Shown here: one piece after another, positions 9,791 to 21,717 of the stretch
Position numbering within the stretch: the stretch's first letter is position 1
Layout: each line of letters starts with the position of its first letter
Assembly: GCA_973895155.1 (NCBI GenBank)
Contig: OZ316891.1
Span: 4,030,001-4,094,000, forward strand
DNA: 64,000 nt
Reading direction: 5' to 3'
DNA from: Marsupella aquatica
Lineage: Eukaryota > Marchantiophyta
Program-made: the position numbers and the translations under genes
The notes under the pieces: model-generated
Seen by the model: the letters and a program-made list of their open reading frames with translations, nothing else
Told to the model about the DNA's origin: nothing
Database searches by the model: none

Positions 9791-11793
9791 GTTGCTACGG
9801 TGTTTTCTCCCAGGTTGCAACTGGGGAAATTTCAAACTACAAACTACTTTGTGTCTAGTTGGGCCTCACAAAACGAGCACGCAGTTCAGGAGGTTGATGG
9901 AAACCCAATGCTTGACAGACTGGACGGGTTTTTCACCCACTTACAATAAGTGCAGCCAAAGGAGCTCCCTAAGCAAAATACTCAGAGAAGGAAAACTACT
10001 ACATGTTCATGACAGCAGTCACATTTTTAAATTTTGACTCGTCTGAGGTTCATGACTATTTCTAACATTTGACCATTTTTGTGCTTATTGGAAATGGAGC
10101 AAATTATGTGAGAAAAATCTCAAACTTTGTGAAATACTAGATTGGACATGAGACAACAAGTTGGAAAATTTTGAAATTAAAAAAATATATCAAAGCTGTC
10201 CAAATAGATTCTCAACTTTGCCTTGAGGGTGATTGGAAAAACTACTGGAAGCGTCACTATTTTTCCCGGTCACAATAGGGTAAAAGGAAAAACTTAAACG
10301 CTGAGTTTCACAGATGCCAAGTGACCGCGCAAGTGACAGACTGGTGACGCTTCGTACGGACCACAAATATCAAGTCGTAAACTCTAATTACACCAGGTCA
10401 AATTTTGATTATTGTGAGGCTGCGAAAGAGTATTACAAGGCACCGTAATTGTCCGGCCAGGACCATTGCAGGGCCGGGCACCAAGCGGGACCATATGAAT
10501 TCGTATCACCTTGCTTTTGGGCATCGACGTACACTAGTGTCCTGCGAGTAAAAATAAATCGTAGTTGCAACGCGACGAGATTTGTGTGCTGTTGTGTTAC
10601 ATGTACCTTGAAAAACCATTCATTAATCAATGGGCGACATTTGCTATGCGTTCTGGCCCGGGTTCTGGCCACGGTCATCTCGTTCTCCAATTTGACCTCC
10701 TGTATCTCAACAATCATCCGAGAAGCAATCAGCAAGATCTCGATAGCAGTGGATCGATAAGATGCTGTATATTCTTCGAAAGCAAAGCAAGCGCAACTGA
10801 AGCTATATCAATCAATCAATCAATGGTGCATGTTGGATCATATTGGTTAATTACTTTTAGCCTGCTTCAATTTGTTGTGAACAGATGTATCCGCCTTTCA
10901 CCGTGGTTACATCGAGACTAAAAAAATGTACTGGCATAAGGCCGACAGAATCCTTACTCTTTGATCAGTGTAGGCTTTAATATGAGCTGGAAACACACAA
11001 GGGGAGATTGGAATGCTAATCCAGGTTTTTTTAGCCTAGTAACCCATTGCAATGCATCCAAACAAGATGAAGGACTAGCTTCTCGTTTCTGGTCGGAGGT
11101 TTATCCTGTTTGCTGTGCCTGGCTGCTGGGCACAGAGTGACAACCTTGTGTAATCAAGGAGAAATATCAGCACACGGCAGGATTCCAGGCTAAACAGTAC
11201 CGGAAACCAATACTCCCTTATCAGTGTGCAACGTACCTCAGTTGGTCTGCGTGTAATTTTCCTTCTTTGTAGGATGCATTTGGGGAGAACAAGTGAACAA
11301 GTGCCGGAATAAGGAGTTACTGAGAAACTCAGGTCGGGTAAGAACTCAACCCTGCCTTTTATTCGTTTTCAGAATACAGCTGGTTGGAAAATTTATGAAC
11401 AAGATCAGTGAATTGGACAAAAGTAAGTCTTTAGAATCTGAGGCTGGATCATATATAGATGCCAGATCCATTAGTTGGAGCCTGACTTCGGTTTTGAAGC
11501 ATCTGGGCAAGCATTGTAAAAGTCTACAATATAAAGAGGTGTAGGTCAGGCGGTACATACAGATATATTAACAGTTATTTTCTATTGTCAACATATTGAG
11601 TTCTCTCAAAACTTCTTTCAAGTTTGCGCACTCTTTCACTCATCTTGTGGACAACGATCTTCCGAGATTCAACGTGGTGAAAACTTCTTTCAAAGGTGCA
11701 GGTCGTAATCACATGTCAAGTCTTCTTTCTTCCTCGCTACAATCAAGTATCATAAGCCAGTCTGCCCGCCAGTCTGTGTTTCGAGCTGAACAG
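9791..11793. other. intergenic, no gene recognised
   Basis: Continues the locus interrupted by the copia insertion. It contains only short open frames (up to about 118 codons) with no recognisable motif and no codon pattern that stands out. Confidence 0.45.
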
Positions 11794-12074
11794 ATTGCAT
11801 TGCTAATCTAAATAGCATCAATAGAGTTGACCCACTTCTAGGGTAAGCATACAAACCCTTTGCCCAGAGAAATTTTTCCCCTCCAGTGAAGCTTTCATGA
11901 GAGTGCCAAAGTGCAGTGAGAGCTCGAGACAGCAATTGCATTTCTAATCTAAATAGAATCAAGAGAGTTGACCCACTTCATTTCTAGGGTAAGCAGACAA
12001 ACCCTTCGTCCAGAGAAATCTTTCCCCTCCACTGAAGCTTTCATGAGAGTGCCAAAGTGCAGTGAGAGCTCGAG
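11794..12074. repeat. tandem direct duplication, unit about 135-140 bp
   Basis: Unit 1 (11794-11928) and unit 2 (11935-12074) both run from ATTGCATT-TCTAATCTAAATAG-like sequence to GTGCAGTGAGAGCTCGAG. They differ by scattered substitutions and a small insertion (CATTT) in unit 2. The duplication lies just beyond the 3' end of the HSPA12-like pseudogene when read on the minus strand. Confidence 0.8.
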
Positions 12075-12079
12075 TTGCG

Positions 12080-13187
12080 GACACCTTCCTATTTCCTCGT
12101 TTCTTGGAACAGAATTGCAGCAGGTACAACTTTTTGACTCCCTTATCAGTTACATAAACAGGTTTCTTGGCTACAGTCTCTTACAAACTCACTACAATGT
12201 CATCTCAATCGATCAGATTCTTTCCCTTCACGACACAGGGCGTGAAGGTCACTTTACGAACATAGTTGACGGGTATCTCATGACCTTTCTTGATAAATAT
12301 ACCAATCGAAAGATGTTCTCACATATATAATCGCTCGTTCTCCCGATCGATCACCATATACTCCTTTTGATGCTTCTCTCAATAAATTATATTCCTTTTG
12401 ATGCTTCTCTTAATAAATGGCCACGACGTGTCAAACCCAATCGTCCTTCCAGCTATTCTGGTGACCACCATATCCTTCCATCCTTTCTCCACACCATGCA
12501 AATCTTCCCTAGAACTATAGCACTTCGAGCATTGCTCATGAAGATCACCTTGGTTTTTTTGTTGAAAGCTTGCTTCAACCTTCCTTGCAAATATGGAGAT
12601 TCTGAAAATCCTCCAAGATGGCTCTCAGTTGGGATCAAGTAGCCCGTGGACGAGAGCGAGAATCTTATGCACCACAATCATGATCAATAACCCTTGTGGT
12701 CAATAACAAGTAGTCGTCATCTGTCATGACAGCTGTATGGTTCATTTTGTCAAATCGTTTCCATGCTTTTGTCAGCTTGCCCGGAACTGGAATCCGAAAA
12801 GTTTTTGTGTCACTGTTGAAGCTGCATTTTATGTTCTTGTGGTAATTCCTATCTTCTCATGCGATATTAAGTTCGTGGTGCCCCACCTACGTCAACTACC
12901 AAAAATTGATCCCCATTCCAGAAACTTGGAGTTTCCAAGGATTTGTGCACTTGCACAGCGGCTGGTTCTGGCTCAGTAACCATAATGAGATCATGGAGGC
13001 TAGCTACGGTGTCATCTTTACAAAATAGACCCAGCACCATTCCTGCCACTTCAGAACAGTCTTTCGTTGTTTGTCGCACTTTTGGAGTCCATATTGCGGG
13101 AACTGTGAAGACGTATTGAACCTCTCGTTGTAGATTTACCTCGCTACCGTATTTGTTTTGAATTACTTTCAAAACGTATCTTGACAA
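12080..13187 (-). pseudogene. decayed HSPA12-type Hsp70-like gene
   Basis: Several minus-strand fragments appear in the order expected of the C-terminal two thirds of an HSPA12-type (divergent Hsp70) protein. 13187-12867 has YVFTVPAIWTPKVRQ, then LIMVTEPEPAAV and the phosphate-2 region LVVDVGG, at which point the usual GGGT is lost by an apparent one-base deletion. 12677-12453 has GGFSESPYLQGRLKQAF and AIVLGKI, matching the second half of the ATPase fold. About 12300-12220 reads FIKKGHEIPVNYVRK and TFTPCVVKG in another frame, and about 12170-12110 resembles the closing YVTDKGVKKL strand. Stops and frameshifts lie between the pieces and the N-terminal ATPase part is absent. HSPA12 proteins are best known from animals and fungi. 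Some gaps could be introns, but not all of the breaks can be explained that way. Confidence 0.7.
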
Positions 13188-13200
13188 AGGCTAATCTTAA

Positions 13201-13833
13201 GTGGGCACTTCGGCTGAATTGGACCCCCAATCCTCATTTACTTTGGTCTGGCACCTGGTTTCCATTCCGCGCAGCACGGGAAAATTGCTACTTGTGGCAA
13301 TTAATCTATCTCATCCCTGCTACCCAACACTGGCGTCTACCACCTACCGACCCGATCACCTAGCTAGTGTCAGTACTAGATGTGGGCAAAGCATACACGA
13401 AGATCTGATCCACTGCATTTGGGAATGCAACATATCACAGATGGTCTGGACATGGGTCCAACCCATCCTTCAACAATGTGCTTTCTCTCAGGGACCCCGG
13501 ATGCAACTGCTACCCGCACATATTTTTGTTGGGGAATCATTGCCAGAGCAATGGGACATTCCTGAGCGACTGTGGCACATTGTTCGAGCCATCGGCTGGA
13601 CCATCTGGAAAGATAGATGTCTACATTGTATTGAGCACACCCAGCCCAATCCACAGGGAATTATCCGGAAAGCCTGGCATCGTTTAGGAGTCTACCTCCG
13701 TAGAGATTGGGCCAGGCATCGTTTAGGAGTCTACCTCCGAAGAGATTGGACCAGGCTTAAAACCAGGGTTCGGAATGGGAAGATCACATACAGTGAAGCT
13801 CAACATGAAATGTCAATGGACTTCGGGGCTTGA
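13201..13833 (+). pseudogene. LINE-type reverse transcriptase tail (zf-RVT domain)
   Basis: An open frame of about 210 codons whose middle matches the zinc-binding tail found at the C-terminus of plant non-LTR reverse transcriptases: a C, then HEDLIHCIWEC and MVWTWVQPIL, with IGWTIWKDRCL further on. The reverse transcriptase itself is missing upstream, so this is a 5'-truncated remnant, the usual outcome of LINE insertion. It contains a tandem duplication of 39 bp (about 13677-13754) that repeats RHRLGVYLRRDW in the protein. Its 5' edge abuts the broken end of the HSPA12-like pseudogene on the other strand. An exapted zf-RVT gene is possible but less likely. Confidence 0.6.
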
Positions 13834-16800
13834 GATGGACTCTGGCAAATTCACGAAGAACTGCTCCAAGTTCAGCCAGTCCCACCCTGTCCACCATGAG
13901 ACTCTCGCTTCCTCAGGGTTTTGAGGTTGTGCTACTTCTAGACTGATAGGTTCTTTCTTATCACGGACCCACTGTATGGGACCCCGCCAGTCCTTGATCA
14001 CTGGCCGGTCTTTGGGAGAGTGCCGTTCCTGTCGTAGTCTCCAAATTGCTTGTTTGGTTTGTCTCTATGGAGACCCCGTTTCTTACCTGGTTCCATCCTC
14101 ACAGCACTTCGACCTCTGGTCCCCATGGGCTGGTGCTTCTTTTTTGGTCCCCTCCTTTTTTTTGTATGCTGACTAAATGAATGGAATTCCTTGGTTTTTT
14201 GGAACCAAAAAAATTAATTATCTTGACAATTTACGTAGGTAGTCGCTGATGACTCATCTAGGATCAGTCCATAATAAGGGAGATCTTGTGAGACGCCAGG
14301 AGTCCCAACTTGACTGGCCGAAGGTTCCGGCTTGGAACCCGGCATGTACCAGAAACTGGTCTATGTCTTGCAGTATACTTTAGCCCCAGCCTCCGCCAGT
14401 CCGGGCCAGTTCTCGTGAAGTTGTACTTATGTCATGGTCGCCATTGCTTTTCTTGGACTGGACATTTGTAAGATTTGCAAACGCGGCTCCAGAGAATGTA
14501 CGTTGTTCCGGAATCTAGCGCCACGACGTAATTAGCTAACTGTCTCGCTAGCTGGTTGGCCTCAGGTTGGTTTGTCTTCTTGAGATTGGGATGCCTTGGC
14601 ATAATGTTCTGCTGGAAATCGGCGTTGCGGAGGCCCTCCTCTCTGGCTCTTGATCTTGACTGAAAGCTAACTCCTGAAATGGCTGGTAGTGGATCGCAAC
14701 TGGAAGAAAGGATGATCTACATCTGTCAAAATCCGAGTCAAACAAGGCCGGGTTTTCAGAGTAGTCAACATGATTATCTCTGATCCACAAAGGTCAGGGC
14801 GCATTTATTAAGAAATGACCACCCTGACTGATTGCTCAATACTTTGTGTCGGTTGTTTCACAGGCTCAGATGTGAACTGCTACTCAACGTTCGGACAACT
14901 ACAGAACACTGCAGTAAATCACTTCCGCTATGTTCGTGCTTGACTGTGAAAGCCTTCTAGCGAGTAGTGGACGGTTGATCTGTCATCATTGGATCGGCTA
15001 ACTTCCCTCTCATGGTGATAGTCTCAAGAGAAATCTGATGTTGTCTCATCGATGTGTTTGACCAATGTAAATTTGTAGAGGTACTGTGTGGCGTGACCAA
15101 CAATATAATTGAGCTCACGATTGGATTTCCTAGCTCTAGATACAGGCATGCCATGATAACAACTGCAGGCTGTCTATTCAGTCGAATAATTTGGCATGAA
15201 TGACAAAAGAGCTCTTGAGTACATTTTGTCTTTAGGGGGCAGCAGTACTTCTTGGGATGGATAGCTTCTAAGCAGAAAACCTCGCGTGTACAATGTCTAC
15301 AATGTATTATTCTAAGTATATGCAAGGATATAATTTAAGTATACGCTAGTACATCTGGCCTATCGTTTTCTATTGCCGTAGATGGATATTAAGACACTGT
15401 GTACCTAACTCACTTCCCTGGCATTTTCTCCTCTAATTCCTACACTAGACATTGAACTTGCCTTCGAGATGTGGTCAGCTTGCCACTACTGAGATCTAAG
15501 TGCGAAATTTAGCAATTAGGGTGGAGTACTGCGTGAAATATTCTTTGGTTTACTAACAATGAGAAAAAAAAGCGGGAGCCAATTATATATCCTTGCCATT
15601 CATCAAAATCTGGATTTTCGGGCACTGTCTATACTTCTGCCGCCATTCATATCTGGATTTTTGGGCACTGTAAGTTATACTTCTCATATCTTATTTGTCT
15701 TTTACATAATTATATATTTTCCTACACAATATCTTTTGGACAGCAGCATTGATTTTTCTGCAATGACATCAATCTTGTGTGTGCAAGGCACGCCGGGTAT
15801 TGAGCCCTTGGCCCTCACCTTAACTAATCCCCTGAAACATGTGTACCCTGCTTGTAGGGCATTTTAATATATTTCTGGCTAATATCTTTATGAATCATTG
15901 GAAACAAGTCAACCTAAAATTTATACAAATGTAGTTTACATGTGAGAAGGGCTTTCCAAAGTAGTGCATATCATATATCAATTAGATGGAAGGGGCCATA
16001 TAATGTTTGTGCCATGCAACATCATATTACTTGTCCACTCCATTTCAATGTTAGCGCTTAGATAAATATAAATAAATAAATGTTAGTGCTTAGATTAGTT
16101 CTACCTTCACCTGCTTATAATAAAGAGGCTGCCTCTTCTTCCTCTTGGACAACTGGTAGTGTGCAAGCTTGTGGGGATGTCCCATGCCTATTGCCTAGTG
16201 GCTTTTCACCAAACTGACAGGTCAAACATAAATACTAACACTTTAAGTATCATCTTTGTGAATGGTGTTGGCTGATGAGGAATATTGTAGCCTGAATGAG
16301 ATTTTGTAAGTCACCAAAGGTGTGTAAGCAATTACTGCAAATGAAACTTTTACATGTATTTAACAGGGGTACAAAATGAATGGAGGAAAAAGGTAAGCAA
16401 GGATACTCAAGAAGGTTGTAGTTTTCAGGCCGGTATACTTACTCACTTTACATAGTGTGAGGGCATAGGGCAAAAAGTTGTCAAATGCAGAAAAGATATC
16501 ATTGCATAAAAGATGACATTGCGCAAAAGAAGTGATGTGAGAGATACCATCTGTGGACAGGATCTGGTTTGCAAAAAGGATGCATGACATTGTATAAAAT
16601 ACATTCAACATGATCTTTAGTGGAAATGTCCCTGGGCCCCCAGCAAACTAAAGGGGTATACATGCTTACACCCCCCTCCCTAGTACCCCTGATAATTTTT
16701 GGAGCCTATGTAAAAATTCCTTGTTAATATTCTTAAAAAGTAAATTTTGGACAATAAATCTTCCCCTAAAAATTACTATTTTTCATTGTACATGTTTTTA

Positions 16801-17348
16801 AATTGCCTTGAAGTATTGTATACCCTTATCCATTCACTTACATTCATTCATGAGAGATGTACATAAAAAATAGATAAATGTATACACATAGTTTCTATGG
16901 AAGAAGAAACTACCTATTACGGGTCAATTTATATAATGTGTATATATTAAAGAGTGAGTACTGACATTGTCACTGTAGTCTTTGTGACAACAGTGCGGGA
17001 GGGGGGGGAGGGGGGAAGAGGCAGTATCCCATGCGTTCTCAACTTCTGGTCTTTCTAATGCATAGTTAAAGACAAAAGACTGGAAATTGGGCGTTCCCAT
17101 TGCCAATGGTTTGGAAAGTTTTTATTTTTTCCTTAACAACAATGAAAAACTTCTTCTATTTTCCTTGGAAATGGTTTTAATGTTATAAAATTTAACCGTG
17201 AAATCCCCAGGGGAAGGGGGGAACACACAGCCCAGCAAAGGCCAAAAAGAGCAGAATTAAGCCCAAGGGGCCAAAGAGCCCTTGGAAACCAAAAACTTCT
17301 TCTATTTTGTTTGGCTTCATTTTGTTTTGTTTTTGTTTTGGACAGGGT

Positions 17349-17369
17349 TATATATATATATATATATAT
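17349..17369. repeat. (TA)n microsatellite
   Basis: An uninterrupted TA run of about 10 units in AT-rich intergenic DNA. Confidence 0.9.
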
Positions 17370-18791
17370 CCCTCGCCACACAACGTCTACCTCCCCGCTT
17401 CATGCCACCCACAACCAGCATATTTCACCTTTTGTCATCAATCTCTTCCTTCAACAACTTACATTATATTTGTTGCGTTCTTTTATCAATGCCAATAAAT
17501 TTTAGTGGCAATAGTATACAGCTCAGATAACACTTGCTACAGTGTACAAGAATCTGACATACTTTTTGTTTTCATAATGCGCTCTATTTGGACCACAATT
17601 TTCAGGATCAATTCTTGGATCAATTGCCATCTTCATTTTGCATGCAACTTCCGCCTCTCCTGGACCATCCCCCACAACTTATCCTTTGAAAATTTTTGTC
17701 AACACAGGAATCCGTTTCTACATGTACTCTTTCCTTTTGATCATCTTTGCTAACGCTATCAACAATTTTGTGCCACACCATATTAACATAAATTATGACA
17801 ACCCAAGATGACAACAGTTTTGAACGGGGTTTTCAAATTTCTTGCAACACTTTTGTTGAATAGCACTTTGGTACAAAGTCAGTAATATCATAATTATCAA
17901 GTACTAGTATATTAATATGTACTAAATCTTGCCAAATGAATGTTTTTTTACGTCTGCTTACATACTTTTTGGAGAAAATAAAACGCAACCATCAAATACA
18001 TCCTAGACTTTTTGCGGTCTGTCACCTATACTTGGATTATGTGTATTGGGTTGCCCAAGGACGTCCTATTATTTTGGGAGTAGAACTGTGTACAATAGAC
18101 TACTAAAGGATGTGAGATGTGTACCCCCATGTACCCCATGATGGTCCAGGATGTGATACTCCTATAGTTACCTACATGCTCTAAGCAGTATACAAAAGGC
18201 ACACACGTAGAACATGGGTGGGAGGTTTATGATGGGCTGGAAGGATATAATTACATGTAATTTCATTTATCTAAGTTACAATTTCAAATTCAATTTTTAC
18301 TCATTATGTTTGCTTGTTTTCTACAAGTGTTGGAGAGATATGGGTGGTGTTGTTTTAAATTGTTTCTCTTTTGGGTTTTCACTCAAATACTGATTCATGG
18401 GGCCAAGTTCAACTGTTGCCCACCTACTCCCACCTTTCACGTTTTCCTAAGCTAGATGAGGTGGACATTTTATTTTTTCATTTGTGAGTGCAGGACAATT
18501 TGTCCTGGCAATATGTATTCAACCTTGCACAATGTTTCTTTTTGACCCTCATTTAAGATTACTCGTCTTTGTATCCCATTTTTATTTTCTTTGCATCACT
18601 TCACATATTTTTTGTTTACATCGAGTTTTTCTGGGCTCCAACATGGTTTTTTCCTTCCCTTTGGAATTGGTTTTCCTTGCAACCCATTGGCACCAGACAC
18701 GTTTTAACCCACAATCTTTTGAATGTGTCAACCAAAAACATCCACATTGATAATACCTTGTGCCCCATTTAGGTGGTTAGTTTCTCTTTTG

Positions 18792-18834
18792 TGAGGAGGG
18801 GGAGGGGGAGTGGGAGGGGGAGGGAGAGGAGTGA
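18792..18834 (+). other. G-rich tract with G-quadruplex potential
   Basis: Reads as repeated G3-G5 runs separated by single A or AGT (GGGGGAGGGGGAGTGGGAGG and onward), satisfying the four-run spacing rule for an intramolecular quadruplex on the plus strand. No gene nearby explains it. Confidence 0.6.
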
Positions 18835-20627
18835 AAAGTGTTGCATGACCCCATAGTGGACGTTGTCTATCTTACACAAATCTCTTCACCTTGCCTCCAC
18901 AAAACTTCAGATCCTGAATGACTTCCTCCACAATATTCTTTGCACAATCCAACTTCATGTTTTCCGCAATTGACCTCATTTTGACATCTTTTTCTCACCT
19001 GGGCATCATTCTTTCCTTGATATCTTCTCCCTGTTCTGCTCCTCAACTCAACATTTTTTCACTTCCACTTCTTTTTGCATTATTTCCTCACCTCTACATG
19101 TTTTCCTCTCTCCTTGGTATGGCTTCTTTCACCTCAATTTTTTTTCTCACCTGGGAGTCTTCTATGCAACACACATGCATTGGGCTAGTACATCTTATGC
19201 CCTACATTCTTATGTTCATATCCGGCCCAATTACAGCAATTAAAAGTTTTACGGAAGCACCACTACAACAGGCACATCGATCATCCAGACCTTAGAAATT
19301 GATTGCTTTATACGTACTGCCTCATTGGGTTCTTATTCCAGGTTTCACCTGAGGACCCTCATGCTTGACCGTATTAGTGTAAGTTGGCTTCAAGACTAGT
19401 TCAGTTTGTTTCTTTTGTTCCAGAGATTGGAGTTTTGATTGGGTCGACCTGCCAAATGAAGCCGTTGTAATCACCACAAAAATATGACAGTGACATACAA
19501 ACACTCCGTAATTCAAAGAGTTATGGTTGCTTGATGAGTGCCTAGATAGACTAGGTGAGAATGACATATTTCCAGGTAGCAACAGGTTCAAAGTGCTTAA
19601 CTCGCTGGGCAAAACATCTTCATCAAGAGGGCACAGGACGTTGACCGCCGGTGCATGCTCATTGTCTAGCTGCTCTTCATGGAGTCCATATTCCGAGATT
19701 CTGTGAAATTAACAAACCATAGCTAACGAGCAATCACTGTCTACGAAGCCTCTGCTGTCTGTGATTCATTGAACAAATATGGGGTGGTCTCCTGGCCAGT
19801 ATGTGATCATATCTACCTCCAATCTGTTCTTACAAAATGACTCCTCTATAAGTACACCACAGGACTTTCCAAGTGCAATCTTACACACTAAGACATTGAT
19901 ATGGTACATTCTAAACGCCCGCGCGACCCTAGCTAGCCTTGACAACAACAATAACCACCGCCTATATACTAGACAGGCTCTTTCAGATATCAAATAAGTG
20001 CTCAGGCCCAGGTCGCTGAGTAGAAGAAGAACAAGGTACCATCACGCGGTTTGGTTTCTCTTCCGCTTTGTCCTTGAATGCATGTATCAAACTTTGAAAA
20101 TCCAAACTCCCTCAAAACAACAAAAAATTGTACTGGAAGTTACCAATTGCAGCATGAGAAAGCTCATGATGAACTGGGACGAGAAATTAACGATTTTTCA
20201 GAGTTGATTCATGAGTCAATTGTCTCATCACGAACTACACAAAGCTCACTAGAGTAGTACACTGCCTACGAGCTTACTATAGTAGTGTACTGCTGATCGA
20301 CGGTCCTGCAGTGTTGTAGCTCGGAGGGTGCTCTGGGAGAGTTCCGGATCGAGCCACTGTCTTCTAGCCGCTAACGCAATTGCTGTACAACTAGCAATCA
20401 GAACACCAGTTTCACAGCGTGGTTTTCCAGGCGAACCACGGACTTATTGATACACCAAAAGAGAAGAAAGGGAAAGAGGGCTGCTGAACAGCTTATGTGT
20501 GTAGATGATTCCGCGGGAGTTCCGACCTTCTCTGCGCTTCCTCATTATTAATAGTTGAACTACAACCGCCCCTTCTGTTCTGAACTTCATTGTCCAGACT
20601 GAAGTGACAGACTCATCGAGACATAAG

Positions 20628-21644
20628 TCAGACGGCGGTTGCGCCAACACGGACCAATGGTATGCCGAAGCCCAAAATCTCTTGTTTCCGAGCATCCCAA
20701 CTTAGATTGAGTCTCCTTTCAAACTCTTCTACTTCGATGTCTAGCCTTCCTCTCAGCTCGGGATCCGAATTGTAGTGGTCGTCGTCCACATCTCCATCCG
20801 TGGCAACCTCAGATCGTCCAGAAATCTCACTTTGAGTTGAAGACAAATGCAGGATATGGTCCGTGGACTCCACACACTGAGTCGTGTTTTTGGGAAAGCA
20901 GGAGCTGTTCGCCTTCCTACCCTTTTTCTTCTTAGAATTTTTTTTAATGCCAGTGGTCACCTTCCCATGGTCGCCACAATCGTTGGATTGCTTCTTCCCA
21001 GTCGTCGCCTGCTCATGTTCCCCACAACCGTCAATAAAAGATAGAAGACTTTCTACGGAGCGGTGGTCTTTGTTCTGGTCATTAGCTGATGTGTCTTGGA
21101 CGAGTACCCGTACCGGATCATCTAGCTCGACAATGAAATAGGTCTTTTTCTGCAGCAATCCTTTCTTATGCTTGAACTCCTCTACCGCAAGCTTTCTACT
21201 TTTGGTACTCTTCACGTTACGATATACAATCTCCTGCCCACGTAGTAGGGCTACCAATGGAATGATCCTAAAAAAGCATGCACATTGCAAGAGCCCGCTC
21301 ATACCACCCTGGTGAAGCTTGATAAAGTTTTGATCAAACTTTTTGCGTCCTCCACCCTCGATTTCTGCGTTGATTCCAGCGGGACCTAGATGGAAGGAGC
21401 AATACTGAGCAGTTGAGTGAAGACTCCTGCAGTCAACTTCACGAGGTAGATCGATGGCTGAGTCCTTCGAGAGCCCCATGCTGCTCTCCGTAAATAAGTA
21501 GCCCAACAATGGAGATAGAATAACGATCGCCACGTCGAGCTCGTGAACTACCCCATCGGCCGTCTGCAGCCAAACTGAAGCAAGCTTGAGCGGCACCGAT
21601 ATCGTCGTCGGCGCCGAAACCCAGGCTGTGTCAAAGTGCTCCAT
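20628..21644 (-). CDS. SKP1-like protein, extended ASK20/ASK21 type
   Basis: SKP1 proteins link cullin-1 to F-box proteins in SCF ubiquitin ligases. This 338-residue product starts with MEHFDTAW (first ATG; the frame is open upstream to about 21717 without another ATG). Residues 23-31, SVWLQTADG, match the opening strand of the SKP1 BTB/POZ fold. KKFDQNFIKL and ACFFRIIPLVALL match the Skp1 C-terminal region. The rest follows the long form known as SKP1-like 20/21 in Arabidopsis: VESLLSFIDG (197-206), a Lys-rich stretch (234-244), an acidic patch (about 283-296) and a closing helix LDIEVEEFERRLN (301-313). The segment that in SKP1 carries the GKTPEEIR F-box-binding helix is absent or replaced by basic sequence around residues 138-165. 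It has one exon and no internal stop. It may be a divergent paralogue or retrocopy; F-box binding should not be assumed. Confidence 0.72.
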   Translation of the reverse strand: MEHFDTAWVSAPTTISVPLKLASVWLQTADGVVHELDVAIVILSPLLGYLFTESSMGLSKDSAIDLPREVDCRSLHSTAQYCSFHLGPAGINAEIEGGGRKKFDQNFIKLHQGGMSGLLQCACFFRIIPLVALLRGQEIVYRNVKSTKSRKLAVEEFKHKKGLLQKKTYFIVELDDPVRVLVQDTSANDQNKDHRSVESLLSFIDGCGEHEQATTGKKQSNDCGDHGKVTTGIKKNSKKKKGRKANSSCFPKNTTQCVESTDHILHLSSTQSEISGRSEVATDGDVDDDHYNSDPELRGRLDIEVEEFERRLNLSWDARKQEILGFGIPLVRVGATAV

Positions 21645-21717
21645 GTTTCGAAGTAATTGTTCCGTCACCCTAGATATTCTAAACCCAACGGCTGTCCCAC
21701 AATGATCAATACACTAA

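Larger units (their letters stand above)
13834..20627. other. long intergenic region
   Basis: No gene recognised in about 6.8 kb. It contains a poly-G/A tract at about 16998-17018, a (TA)n microsatellite at 17349-17369, a G-rich tract at 18792-18834, and a short direct repeat near 15600-15675 (TCTGGATTT-T/C-GGGCACTGT twice). Open frames are short and low in complexity. Confidence 0.45.
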
